Positions 1 to 8,100 of a stretch of DNA of 31,712 nucleotides are shown piece by piece. The notes under the pieces are model-generated. The model saw only the letters and a program-made list of their open reading frames with translations. It was not told where the DNA came from and made no database searches. This DNA comes from JAAEQG01 sp023133475 (lineage in GTDB: Bacteria > Planctomycetota > Phycisphaerae > UBA1845): positions 1 through 31,712 of the forward strand of contig DAOVLE010000030.1 in assembly GCA_030631415.1 (NCBI GenBank), given 5' to 3'. Numbering within the stretch: the first letter of the stretch is position 1; each line of letters starts with the position of its first letter. Position numbers and translations under genes: made by a program.

Positions 1-24
1 CTATGGATATGGAGTCAGGATAAC

Positions 25-240
25 ATGGAAAACTTGATGCCTTTTGGGGAAGTATTGGAGGCTGTCGATAAATTGCCTCTGGAGGACCAGGAGACATTGA
101 TGGAGGTTCTGCATCGACGCGTCATCGCCCGCCGGCGGCAGGGTCTGGCCAAAAAGCTGGAGCAGGCGCAGCAGGAGTTTCAGGCAGGCCAATGCCGACC
201 GGCAACGCCGGCAGAACTTATGAAAGACATCTTGTCGTGA
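25..240 (+). CDS. RelE-partner antitoxin (addiction module protein)
   Basis: This 71-residue acidic/helical protein is the probable antitoxin of a type II toxin-antitoxin pair, expected to bind and neutralise the toxin encoded immediately downstream and to repress the shared promoter. The N-terminal half (VDKLPLEDQETLMEVLHRR) is a pattern common in small antitoxins of the RelB-like addiction-module group, followed by a basic RRRQ segment and a C-terminal tail ending PAELMKDIL. AGGA and GGAG lie 4 and 10 nt before the ATG. Its TGA overlaps the GTG start of the toxin, which implies translational coupling. The promoter must lie at or beyond the left window edge. Family assignment rests on protein pattern and gene context only. 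Confidence 0.75.
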   Translation: MENLMPFGEVLEAVDKLPLEDQETLMEVLHRRVIARRRQGLAKKLEQAQQEFQAGQCRPATPAELMKDILS

Positions 241-518
241 CCAGACGGTTACTGCGTTCTAGTGCCTTTGTGCGGGCAGCCCGACGCGTTGTGAGAAAAC
301 ATCCTCATGTCGCTGAAGATTTGCCAGCCGTCTTGGAGTTGTTGGCTGAAGATGCGTTCCATCCCCAACTGCGAACCCATAAGTTGAAGGGTAAGCTCGA
401 GGGGGCCTGGGCGTGCAGTGTAGGATATGATCTTAGAATCATTTTCGAGTTTGTTCGTTATGAAAACTCCGAAGCCATCCTCCTGGTGACAATTGGAACA
501 CATGAAGAAGTGTACTGA
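237..518 (+). CDS. RelE/YafQ-type mRNA interferase toxin
   Basis: Probable ribosome-dependent mRNA-cleaving toxin of the RelE/StbE superfamily, about 93 residues, the usual size. I chose the GTG at 237 because it overlaps the antitoxin stop as GTGA; an ATG at 192 in the same frame would place 45 nt inside the antitoxin gene. The C-terminal half carries the characteristic block HKLKGKLEGAWACSVGYDLR followed by a hydrophobic strand (IIFEF) and a final IGTHEEVY, typical of chromosomal plasmid-stabilisation-type toxins. Basic residues (RR, HKLKGK) would line the RNA-binding face. It forms a two-gene operon with the preceding antitoxin and is followed within about 20 bp by a palindromic repeat. 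Type II toxin-antitoxin pairs of this kind are commonly horizontally acquired. Confidence 0.85.
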   Translation: MTRRLLRSSAFVRAARRVVRKHPHVAEDLPAVLELLAEDAFHPQLRTHKLKGKLEGAWACSVGYDLRIIFEFVRYENSEAILLVTIGTHEEVY

Positions 519-540
519 GCCGGGTAGGGTCCGCTCCGCG

Positions 541-619
541 GCGGGTGGCACGGACAAAGCCCGCGCCAATACGCCTGGAACAACCACCAAAGCTTCGTTG
601 CGGGCTTTGTCCGTGGGCT
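541..619 (+). repeat. Palindromic element, family A, short copy
   Basis: Core-only copy of the family A element. The arm CACGGACAAAGCCCGCG (549-565) faces its reverse complement at 599-615 with one mismatch, separated by 33 nt. It lies directly after the toxin gene and could act as a transcription barrier. The outer 16-bp terminal repeats of the long copies are absent. Confidence 0.85.
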
Positions 620-650
620 CGGTATTCTCAACTGATGGAGCAAACGAACC

Positions 651-875
651 ATGGTGCAAGCCAGAAAACCGACATTGCTGGATATGGTCACGGTGCTGAG
701 GGTTGGAACAGACGCCTCGGTGGAAGTCGGTGATGTGGGAACGGTCGTCGAACTGCTCGACCCCGATGCGGTTGAGGTGGAGTTCCTGCAGCGCGACGGT
801 CGGACCCGATGTATTGCCACTTTGCGAATCGAAGATGTGCTGGTCCTCAATCGAGAGCGGACGCCGGTAGGTTAG
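651..875 (+). CDS. DUF4926-like small protein
   Basis: This 74-residue protein has the all-beta pattern of DUF4926 family members: an N-terminal LLDMVTVLR strand, then VGDVGTVVELLDPDAVEVEF, then a final LRIEDVLVLNR. DUF4926 proteins are small SH3-like proteins of unknown function, often found in accessory islands beside DUF6883-type or toxin-antitoxin genes. No such partner is visible here, since the neighbours are palindromic repeats on both sides. ATGGAG about 12 nt upstream of the ATG is a weak ribosome site. The family name is recalled from sequence pattern, and a biochemical role cannot be inferred. Confidence 0.7.
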   Translation: MVQARKPTLLDMVTVLRVGTDASVEVGDVGTVVELLDPDAVEVEFLQRDGRTRCIATLRIEDVLVLNRERTPVG

Positions 876-906
876 CAGCGAACGGTGGATTTTATTCACG
901 CTACGG

Positions 907-1043
907 CGGGTGGCCAGGGCACCGGGTGGCACGGACAAGGCCCGCGCCAATACGCCTTGAACAACCACCAACGCCTCGCCGCGGGCTTTGTCCGTGGTCC
1001 TGGGCCACGGCGCCCACAGAGCTTCCAGCGCCCAGGCCACCCG
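907..1043 (+). repeat. Palindromic element, family A, medium copy
   Basis: Element of 137 bp starting CGGGTGGCC and ending GGCCACCCG. It contains the internal stem arms at 930-946 and 980-996 (one mismatch). It lacks the second hairpin (family B core) found in the 225-bp copies. It fills most of the 364-bp gap between the DUF4926-like gene and the HEPN-like gene. The remaining 196 bp (1044-1239) show only a weak dyad (GTACAA/TTGTAC, 1059-1078). Confidence 0.85.
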
Positions 1044-1239
1044 CCCGATCATGAGAGTGTACAACACGTACTTTGTACTGTGGAAGTCCGTTTGGCGAGG
1101 GCATCCTGCCTAATCCGTTTGCCCCGAGCCGATAGAACAGATGAGCTCGGAGAGTGGTCGAGAGCATGCGACAGACCAGTGAGTTCGGCAACGAAAACGC
1201 TTGATTCGACGCACCGGGAGTTCGTGGGAGTATCCGGAC

Positions 1240-2604
1240 ATGAGTCTCACAAGAGAACAGATTCTCGCAATCGGCGACGTTTCGGCGAACTCATTCCAAC
1301 TTTCGATGAGTGATATTAGCTGGATAGGCGAGAACCTCCGGCTACCGCCGGAGAAGTTTGTCCGTGATCTGCTGCAAAGACGGTTCACGGACTCCCGGAC
1401 ACGGTTCCGGTCGCTGCTGAAGCTCGCGGATGGGTGCGTTTGCATAATCCGCAAGAACTCATACCCGTTTTCGAAGCACGAGTTTGACTCCAGAGCGCGG
1501 CAGGATTTCCTACGAGCTAGCAAGCGGAATTCCCGTGCCACGTTTGGGACGTTCCTTACTTTATGGCGAGGATATCGTGAGGCGGATCTTCTCGGTGTCG
1601 ATGGGGCCATTGACTCGTACAGGGTCGCAGTGGAGCGCTTGCTCAATGACGCCGTGGCGGAGAACGACCGAGCTAAGGTCGCTGCCCAGGGGAAGGAAGG
1701 GAAGACGCGGTTACTGCACAAGAACGGAGCAAGATTGGCTGCCTTGTCGGACAGCCTAGCACTTTCATATCGAGATCGCCACAGATTACGCGAGGCGAAA
1801 CTTCAGTTCACGACTAGCCTGCGGCGCGACCGCGATATCCTTAAGTTCTTGAATGTGAAGGATGATGATTTTCTCTGGTTCAAATTCAGGATCGCTCAGT
1901 GCGATCCCAATCACATTGCGTTTCCGTTACGGCACCTCGTTTGGCTGCCTGCTCCAGCCTTCCGTACTCTGCGAGCGAGATTCGGGCGGGGTGAGCCACG
2001 CGACCAACTCTTGGAGGAAATCGGTGGCCACATTGACGATGACGTGTTTGATTCACTGCGTCAGCTCTATGACAAAATCAAAGCGCTGCTACCAGTAGAC
2101 CGCTCGGCTCAGATCGAAGAGCTCTCGCGTGCATGGGGTGCGGATTGTATGCTGGGCACTGCGCTCGTTGGCATTACGCAAGTTGAGGGCCTCATCTGGG
2201 ATTTCGCGGGTTATCTACGTTCCAAGCGCATTCGAATATACAAGCTGGTGAAGGGAAAGCCGAACCGATACTACCCGTACAAATGGGATTTCTTAAACTC
2301 AAAGTACAGGGTCAAGTATTCGACGGGGCAGCCGAAGGACGCTTTGTCTGCCGCTACTGGCAAGAAACCACGTAGCTTAACGAGTGCCAGGCAACTGCTG
2401 CAAGAGACTAAGTTGGGTGTTATCGTGGACGAGGTAGTCTTCTCCTATCTTGTAGATGAGTTCTATGACGATCGGAACAGTCTGGCGCATGGCGACCTAA
2501 AGAACCGCAACATGAGGGCGGACGCCGTAGGTGCGGTACTCTGCGTGAGGACGTGTTTGGAACTGCTCGTTGCACATCTGAAGGCTGACTTCGCTTCATC
2601 GTAG
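1240..2604 (+). CDS. Large hypothetical protein with C-terminal HEPN-like RNase motif
   Basis: This 454-residue soluble protein is not recognised as a named family. Its last 45 residues contain DDRNSLAHGD, which fits the HEPN ribonuclease signature R-N-x3-H (R412 and H417), followed by a helix with VRTCLELLVAHL, as expected for a HEPN helical bundle. HEPN proteins are commonly RNases in toxin-antitoxin, abortive-infection and CRISPR systems, so an RNA-targeting defence role is possible but inferred. The N-terminal 200 residues are rich in basic helices (for example RRFTDSRTRFRSLLKLAD). I chose the ATG at 1240 because GGGAG lies 9 nt upstream; a TTG at 1201 in frame lacks this. The gene stands alone between two family A repeats, and no antitoxin-like partner is visible. 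Confidence 0.65.
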   Translation: MSLTREQILAIGDVSANSFQLSMSDISWIGENLRLPPEKFVRDLLQRRFTDSRTRFRSLLKLADGCVCIIRKNSYPFSKHEFDSRARQDFLRASKRNSRATFGTFLTLWRGYREADLLGVDGAIDSYRVAVERLLNDAVAENDRAKVAAQGKEGKTRLLHKNGARLAALSDSLALSYRDRHRLREAKLQFTTSLRRDRDILKFLNVKDDDFLWFKFRIAQCDPNHIAFPLRHLVWLPAPAFRTLRARFGRGEPRDQLLEEIGGHIDDDVFDSLRQLYDKIKALLPVDRSAQIEELSRAWGADCMLGTALVGITQVEGLIWDFAGYLRSKRIRIYKLVKGKPNRYYPYKWDFLNSKYRVKYSTGQPKDALSAATGKKPRSLTSARQLLQETKLGVIVDEVVFSYLVDEFYDDRNSLAHGDLKNRNMRADAVGAVLCVRTCLELLVAHLKADFASS

Positions 2605-2680
2605 GGAGTATGGCTAGAGGAATCGAGCTAGCTCGGGATGAACGCAGCCGCGCTTTGGGGATGGACCGTTCTTGAGGCGG

Positions 2681-2905
2681 CGGGTGGCCTGGGCAACGAG
2701 TGGCAAACAAGGCCCGCGCCAATACGCTTGGAACAACCACTAAAGTCTCGCCGCGGGCTTTGTCCGTGGGCCTGGGCCACAGCGCGCCCACAGAGCTTCC
2801 AGCGCCAAGCACGGGCAAGGACCGCCAAGTAGCGTCATCGCATGATGAACGTCTCCCAGGGGCGGTCCTTGCCCGTGCCACCCAACTACTTGCCCAGACC
2901 ACCCG
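2681..2905 (+). repeat. 225-bp palindromic element, family A+B, full copy
   Basis: Full-length copy with terminal inverted repeats: CGGGTGGCCTGGGCAA (2681-2696) against TTGCCCAGACCACCCG (2890-2905). Inside are two nested palindromes. One is the family A stem around 2702-2777. The other is a family B stem whose arms read GGCAAGGACCGCC and GGCGGTCCTTGCC. It occupies most of the 378-bp gap between 2605 and 2982. No coding capacity and no clear target duplication were seen. Confidence 0.9.
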
Positions 2906-2982
2906 CTGAGCCATTGCGGAGCGAATCCCCAAGGCGTGGTTTTCCACCCGGATGGCCACGCCTTTTGTGTGTTCGCGGGCTG

Positions 2983-3258
2983 CTACGCAGCGACAAGGGG
3001 GCTCAATTCGTCGGCCGTTGCCGGATCCTGATTCACTGCGGCCAACGCCCGATTCAACGTCTCCAGCGAGACCCTGCTTGGCGCGGTGATTTCAATGCCG
3101 ATAGCTCGGCCGTCTGCGGCAAAGTCGATCAGCAGGCCATCACCCTGCGACACCGTACGGACGCTTGCGTCTCCCGGATTCCTCGGGAGGTACAGGTATG
3201 CGGCAAGGGGCTTGCCGTTGCGGAACGTGACCTCCAAGTACCGATGTCTCATCGTCAT
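2983..3258 (-). CDS. DUF2283-like protein
   Basis: Small protein of about 91 residues. The centre, from YLEVTF through LPRNPGDASVRTV to GLLIDFAADGRAIGIEI, has the repeated beta-strand pattern of DUF2283 proteins, in which a D-x-D-G-x-xx-G-I-E-I motif is usual. Members are uncharacterised and often sit next to DUF4258-type genes, but no such partner is present here. The open frame extends upstream to 3723, yet that extension is arginine- and proline-rich and overlaps a decayed gene on the other strand, so I prefer the ATG at 3258; the ATG at 3252 is an alternative. No convincing ribosome site precedes either. It is the only minus-strand gene in the first 5 kb. Confidence 0.6.
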   Translation of the reverse strand: MTMRHRYLEVTFRNGKPLAAYLYLPRNPGDASVRTVSQGDGLLIDFAADGRAIGIEITAPSRVSLETLNRALAAVNQDPATADELSPLVAA

Positions 3259-3555
3259 TTCAATACAGAACGTAACGATCAAAGCATACCCCGCAAGTGC
3301 AGCAGGGTCTGCTGTGTGGGCCATTCGTTCTCGTCCTGCTCCAAAACAACCTGTACGCGCATCAGCTTTTCTCCGTAGCTTCAACACCACCATTGTAACC
3401 CGCCGGGGACCATCGCGGGGGCTCCGGCACTCGTCCCCGGAAGCCCGGCGACGGCTGCCGGACAGCCCGGAATATCGCCCGTTCGCCCGTAACGGCTGGC
3501 AAACGCCCACTTTACAAGACTTGGGGCGTTGCCTACCATGGCGGTATAGCAGTAA

Positions 3556-3702
3556 CGCCCTGGGGGCAATGGCACGCCGTACGTGGCCGACTACCCCGGC
3601 GAAGACGCAGGCAAGACCGCCCACTACATGCTCCGCTGGGTCGCCACAACCGGCGAAAAGGGGCCGTGGAGCGAAACGGCCAGCGCGACGATCAGGGCGT
3701 AG
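3556..3702 (+). pseudogene. Decayed 3' end of a fibronectin/secreted-type protein gene
   Basis: This reading frame gives 48 residues ending in a stop at 3700-3702. It includes TAHYMLRWVATTGEKGPWSE followed by TASATIRA, a C-terminal pattern seen in planctomycete proteins with an immunoglobulin or fibronectin-like last domain. The frame is closed upstream by a TAA at 3553-3555, and no start is visible. The likeliest reading is the surviving 3' end of a lost gene. It lies in the 467-bp gap between the DUF2283-like gene and the 118-aa gene; the rest of that gap shows nothing else recognisable. Confidence 0.5.
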
Positions 3703-3725
3703 ACCACTTTTTCGGGAGTTCAACT

Positions 3726-4082
3726 ATGTACAGCCTCACAGAAAAACGACTCGCCAGCGCTGAAGCGATCCTTGAGAACTATCGCGCCCAACTGTTTGCC
3801 CAGAGGCCCTTTGATGCTCAGAGCTTCGAGCGAGAGCTTCGCGATCTCTGGCAAACTGGATATCAGGAGATGAATTCGGTCGCGCTCCAGTTGTTGAAGA
3901 ATGAGCGCTATCGCGAGGTCGCCGTCTACTACATGGAGCACAGCAACCCGGGCACGGGCGTTGCGGCCGAATTCAAGCTGCCTCTCGCTTCGGTGTACGG
4001 GGTAAAGACCTTCGATGCTCCAGAACGCGAGGAAATGCAAAAAAGATACTGGGCGAATGTGTTCGAGTCCGCAGGCGCTTGA
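3726..4082 (+). CDS. Hypothetical protein, 118 aa
   Basis: I do not recognise this family. The protein is soluble, mostly helical and mildly charged, with segments such as LTEKRLASAEAILENYRAQL and SVALQLLKNERYREVAVYY. It has no signal peptide or membrane segment. The ATG at 3726 is supported by GGGAG 7 nt upstream, so the upstream extension of the frame to 3666 is unlikely to be translated. The next gene on the same strand starts 37 nt after its stop, so the two probably form a short operon. Confidence 0.7.
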   Translation: MYSLTEKRLASAEAILENYRAQLFAQRPFDAQSFERELRDLWQTGYQEMNSVALQLLKNERYREVAVYYMEHSNPGTGVAAEFKLPLASVYGVKTFDAPEREEMQKRYWANVFESAGA

Positions 4083-4119
4083 GAAGCGGACGGTCCTCGT
4101 CACCGCGGAGCGAGCCGGG

Positions 4120-4665
4120 ATGTTCGGGTTTTTCAAGAAGAAACCGCCGTCAGACCCTCCAACCGAGAAGCAGCTTCGCTACGCGAAGAGGCTCGGCATC
4201 ACGGTAACGCCCTCGATGAGCAAGGACGACGTGTCTGCCGCAATAGGCGCGGCGGAGCGTGTCAATCCACGCCTGGGACAGGATCGCGAGCGCGTCAAGG
4301 CGAAGGCACGCGAGCGAAAGTTCGGACCGGAACTCATTGCGGAAGAAGAACGGTGGAACCAGTTTGCGGAAACCACCGAGTACATGCTCGCCATCTACCG
4401 GCACGGCAAGGCAATCGTCGTGGACGTGCTGCGTGTGAATGAGGCGTGGATCAATGAGCGGGGGAAGCTCGTGCTCGGCGTTGCGGCCCCAAAGGTTGTC
4501 AAAGACCGCCACATCGGCGATTGGCTTGACTGGGACCGGCACTTCGAGCTTTCGCGAGAAAAGCTCCTGCACTTCGAGGCGTTACATCGCGAATTCCACG
4601 ACGAGGGGAACGACGCGTACAGGCGAACAGTGGAGCGCGGTTTGAAGGTGGCCCGAAAGCTGTAA
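4120..4665 (+). CDS. Hypothetical protein, 181 aa, with short N-terminal TEKQLRYAKRLG motif
   Basis: Protein of 181 residues. It begins MFGFFKKKPP, and residues ~14-45 contain TEKQLRYAKRLGI and SKDDVSAAIGAAE. This resembles a short helical motif found as an accessory N-terminal module in various phage and plasmid proteins. The rest is charged and helical (LSREKLLHFEALHREFHDEG near the C-terminus) with a central beta-rich stretch around KAIVVDVLRVNEAW. No catalytic motif is apparent. GGAG lies 9 nt before the ATG. It is probably cotranscribed with the preceding 118-aa gene. Function is unknown. Confidence 0.7.
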   Translation: MFGFFKKKPPSDPPTEKQLRYAKRLGITVTPSMSKDDVSAAIGAAERVNPRLGQDRERVKAKARERKFGPELIAEEERWNQFAETTEYMLAIYRHGKAIVVDVLRVNEAWINERGKLVLGVAAPKVVKDRHIGDWLDWDRHFELSREKLLHFEALHREFHDEGNDAYRRTVERGLKVARKL

Positions 4666-4848
4666 AGCGGTCGAAGCTGGCACTTCGTCGCTTCGTGGCT
4701 CCGTCGCTTCGTCACTTCATTCACCGGTAAGATGCCGGTGCCACACCAGTTCGTAGGATGCGTCTTGACGCATCATCTTCATTCCTCGACGCGTCCCCCG
4801 AGTAGGATGGTGCGCCGGGTGCTCCCGACAAGCCCAATGGTGGCACGG

Positions 4849-5073
4849 CGGGTGGCCAGGGCAACGGGTGGCACGGACAAAGCCCGCGCCAATACGCCTG
4901 GAACAACCACCAAAGCCTCGCCGCGGGCTTTGTCCGTGGGCCTGGGGCACGGCGCCCACAGAGCTTCCAACGCCCAGCACGGGCAAGGACCGCCAGGTAG
5001 CGTCATCGCATGATAAACGTCTTCCGGGGGCGGTCCTTGCCCGTGCCACCCAACTACTTGCCCTGGCCACCCG
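4849..5073 (+). repeat. 225-bp palindromic element, family A+B, best-preserved copy
   Basis: Perfect 16-bp terminal inverted repeats, CGGGTGGCCAGGGCAA (4849-4864) and its reverse complement (5058-5073). Inside are the perfect 17-bp stem CACGGACAAAGCCCGCG and the second stem around GGGCAAGGACCGCC. It has exactly the same length as the copy at 2681. It lies in the 482-bp gap 4666-5147, the rest of which holds low-information sequence and the family D hairpin. Confidence 0.92.
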
Positions 5074-5100
5074 TCCGAAACCCACTACTCGGAACTGAAT

Positions 5101-5140
5101 GGTGGGTTCCACCTCGCTCCGCGAGGTTCCACCCACCCTA
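5101..5140. repeat. Family D hairpin repeat downstream of the GH57 gene
   Basis: GGTGGGTTCCACC faces GGTTCCACCCACC around an inner CTCGCTCCGCGAG stem. On the minus strand it begins TAGGGTGGGTGGAACC, 8 bp after the stop of the GH57 gene. This position suits a transcription terminator or mRNA 3'-end stabiliser, although no T-tract follows. Confidence 0.75.
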
Positions 5141-5147
5141 CGTCTGA

Positions 5148-8100
5148 TCAGCCGACAAAGCCGGTTTGGAAAACAGCGAAGTCAGACAAGTCCACGTCAC
5201 CGTCGCCGTCCAGATCGGCGTCCACACCGGACGGGCACGTGCCGGCAGCCGGTAATTCTGGGCCGTTGAGGCACTGACTGAAAATCTCGAAGTCAGCCAA
5301 GTCCACGTCACAGTCCTCGTCGAAATCCGCCGGCTCGTGCGTGACCGTAATATCACAGATGTTGACCAGGGCGTATTCGCCGGCGTCAACATTGCCGTCA
5401 GAGTTGATCGACGCGGGCACCTGGTACTCGTGCAACAAGCCGGCACCGTCGGCGGTCGGATAAGGGGCCACCGCCAAGTGAACCTCCACCGGCAGCGTGC
5501 CAAATTCCTCGACCAGGTTGATGGTTCCCTCCAAATACCCGCTGCCATCACTGGTTGCGACCTGGACCGTGGCGGTGTTGTCGAACCAGCCGGCCCAAAG
5601 GCTATCGTTCTCGTTGCCGATGAATGCGCCCCACCCAGCCACTTGGCCGGCTTTGTCCCACGGAGCCGCCTGTAACGCCCCCGGCACGCCCGCCAGGAAG
5701 ATGAAGTGGTCGTTGCCCTCGCCGGCATCCCATGTGGCTACGTAAAGCAGCCCGCCTTCATAACCGGCGTAAAGCACCATGCCGTTGTTGGAAGCAATCT
5801 CAGTGGCGTTCGCATCCAACGCCCCGTCCATCTCCCACGGGTCCTCCGCCGGTGTTCCGCCAACGACATCGAAGTGCCAGTCCGCTCCGCCGTTGTTGTC
5901 CCAGGTATCGGCTCCGTCGTTGAACACCATGTCCAACTGCGTGGCGGAAGACTGCACCATCACGCTGATCTGCCAAACGGCCTCCCCCTCATTCCAGCTC
6001 ATGGCAGGGTCGGGCGAAATCGTCGGAGCCCAGCCGTCGAACCCGTAGTGCAGATACACCTCGGAAACCCCAGCCAACGGGCGGCTGCTCGGATCGTAGG
6101 AGATCAGCACGTTTTGCCCCGCCTCAGCCGGGTTGGGATCGATGGTCACCGGGTCGGCTCCGCCGGTGACATTAAAGTGCCAGTCCGCTCCGCCGTTATT
6201 GTCCCAGGTATCCGCACCGTCGTGGAACACCATGTCCAACTGCGTGGCGGAGGACTGCACCATTACGGTGATCTCCCACACCGCATCGCCGGTGTTCCAG
6301 GTCATGGCAGGGTCGGGCGAAATCGTCGAACCCCAGCCGTTGAATCCATAGTGCAGATACACGTCCGACGCACCAGCCAGCGGCCCACCTGCCGGATCGT
6401 AGTGGATAGTTACGTTCTGGCCCGCGACGGCGGGATCGGGGTCGATGGTGGCGCCGCCTTGCCCGCTTCCGCCGACGCCCACATACACGTGTTGAATGTC
6501 CGACCGGGCGGTGAGGCTGTTGCCGTCAACGGCTTCGACGTAGTAGTCGATCAGCACGTTTTCCTGCCCGGTGATCATGGCGGAGTAGCACAAGGCCCGA
6601 TAGGCCGGCGTGAGCACACCGTTCTGCGGCGGGACATCGGACCAGGTCATGGCTGTGCTGTTCCAAGCCCCCACCTCGGGGCCTCCGGCATAGGTCTCGT
6701 TCTGGACCGAAGACAGCGAGTTGACACCGTCGCCGTCCACCCGCCACTTGAGTGTCACGCCGGTCAAGCCGCTGACGTCATAGGCATAGGTCCACACCTC
6801 GAAGTCCGACGGCTCTGGTGAAGCACCCCACTCGTAGCCGCCGGGGTTGTACGGCTCACGTTGTGGAAGAAAGATTGTCGGAGGCACGGTGTCCGGCTGA
6901 CCGGCGATGACCGCGTCGGCATGAGCGACCGCCTGATTGCACCCGCGTGTCACATTGCTGTCCCATATCTCCGTGCCGTCCCAGTACCAGTAGTCGCTGG
7001 CCTGTGAGACCAGCAGCCAGCGCCAGGCATTCTCCGTGTTCGTGCCGCCACCTGTCAGGACATTCTGCATGGAGACCGCCGGGGCGACGGCTTCAGCCGT
7101 AAACACGCGGTTCTTGGCTGCGGTGAGCACTGCCCAACTGTTGCGGTCCGGGCTCCATCCGCCGCCGTCGGGATCGCCCAGCCATTTCTTGAACTCCGGA
7201 TCGCCGTTATCCGCCCCCGACCATGCCCCGTCCTCCACGTGGATCACGTCGTCGAGGCCCGGGGGGAAACGGTCGAGATAATCCTGGACCGTGCTCACGT
7301 CGTAGTCCGGATCGTTGGACACCCAGTTCACCATGTTCTGGAAGTTGCTGTGATAATAGGAATCCGTGCCGCCGCCGTAGTTGTCGCCGTCGTGGTGCAG
7401 CATGACAAACATCGGATGGGCGGCATCGGTGTTGTATGCGATGTACTGGTCCATCACCTGATCGTAGAGAAACGCCCCGTATCCGCCGCGGGCGTCCTCA
7501 TTGCCTTCATACCGGGCTGCCGGCACGACTATCATCTTTGTGATGGTGCCGGTATCCGGATCGACGTACTGGGCATAGTGCGGCTGATAGCCGAACGGGG
7601 CGCTGACCTGGCTCGGAGCCCAGATGTCGTTCAACTGCACCCATGCCCCGCCGCTGGCTGTCGGGTTGGGATTGAGTTGGTCGGCTGGGTTGGGGGCGAA
7701 CAGGTTGGACGCGGTGGTATAGGGATACCCCACACAGGCCCGGTCGAAATGAATGTTGTCCACCAGCACCCATTCGATGCCCTCCGCCACGAGCGCCGGG
7801 ATCATCCGAGTGGAGAACGCCGTCTCCGGTGGGAACATGCCCTTGGAGTACGCAGGCCCACCGTTCCAAGTCTGGCTGCAGATGTGCTTGTGCAGCTTGA
7901 TCTGCATGCGCAGGTCCTGCTCATCGAGCAAAGCCATCAGTGGATGGTGGTATCCAAAAGCCACCATGTCCAGCCGCGGATTGCCCAGCACGGTGGTCCA
8001 GGAGACGGCTTCGTCGTAGGCCCAGGACCAGTTGCCCCAACCCATCGAGTTGAGGTTCTCGATCAGTGAGCCGGTGAAGCTGACCTGGGCTCCGAGATAC

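Noticed and set aside
249..1067. A 272-codon minus-strand open frame across the toxin and the first repeats
   Set aside because: It runs through palindromic repeats and antisense to the toxin gene. It has no family pattern and no ribosome site.
3259..3723. N-terminal extension of the DUF2283-like gene up to 3723
   Set aside because: The extension is low-complexity Arg/Pro-rich, overlaps the decayed gene end on the other strand and lacks a supported start.
541..5073. Integron attC sites between the accessory genes
   Set aside because: The palindromes look suggestive, but the ends read CGGGTGGCC rather than the attC core pattern ending GTTRRRY/RYYYAAC, and no integrase gene is in the window.
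5706..6821. A 371-codon plus-strand open frame inside the GH57 gene
   Set aside because: It lies antisense to well-recognised CBM and linker coding sequence. Its repeats merely mirror the duplicated modules.
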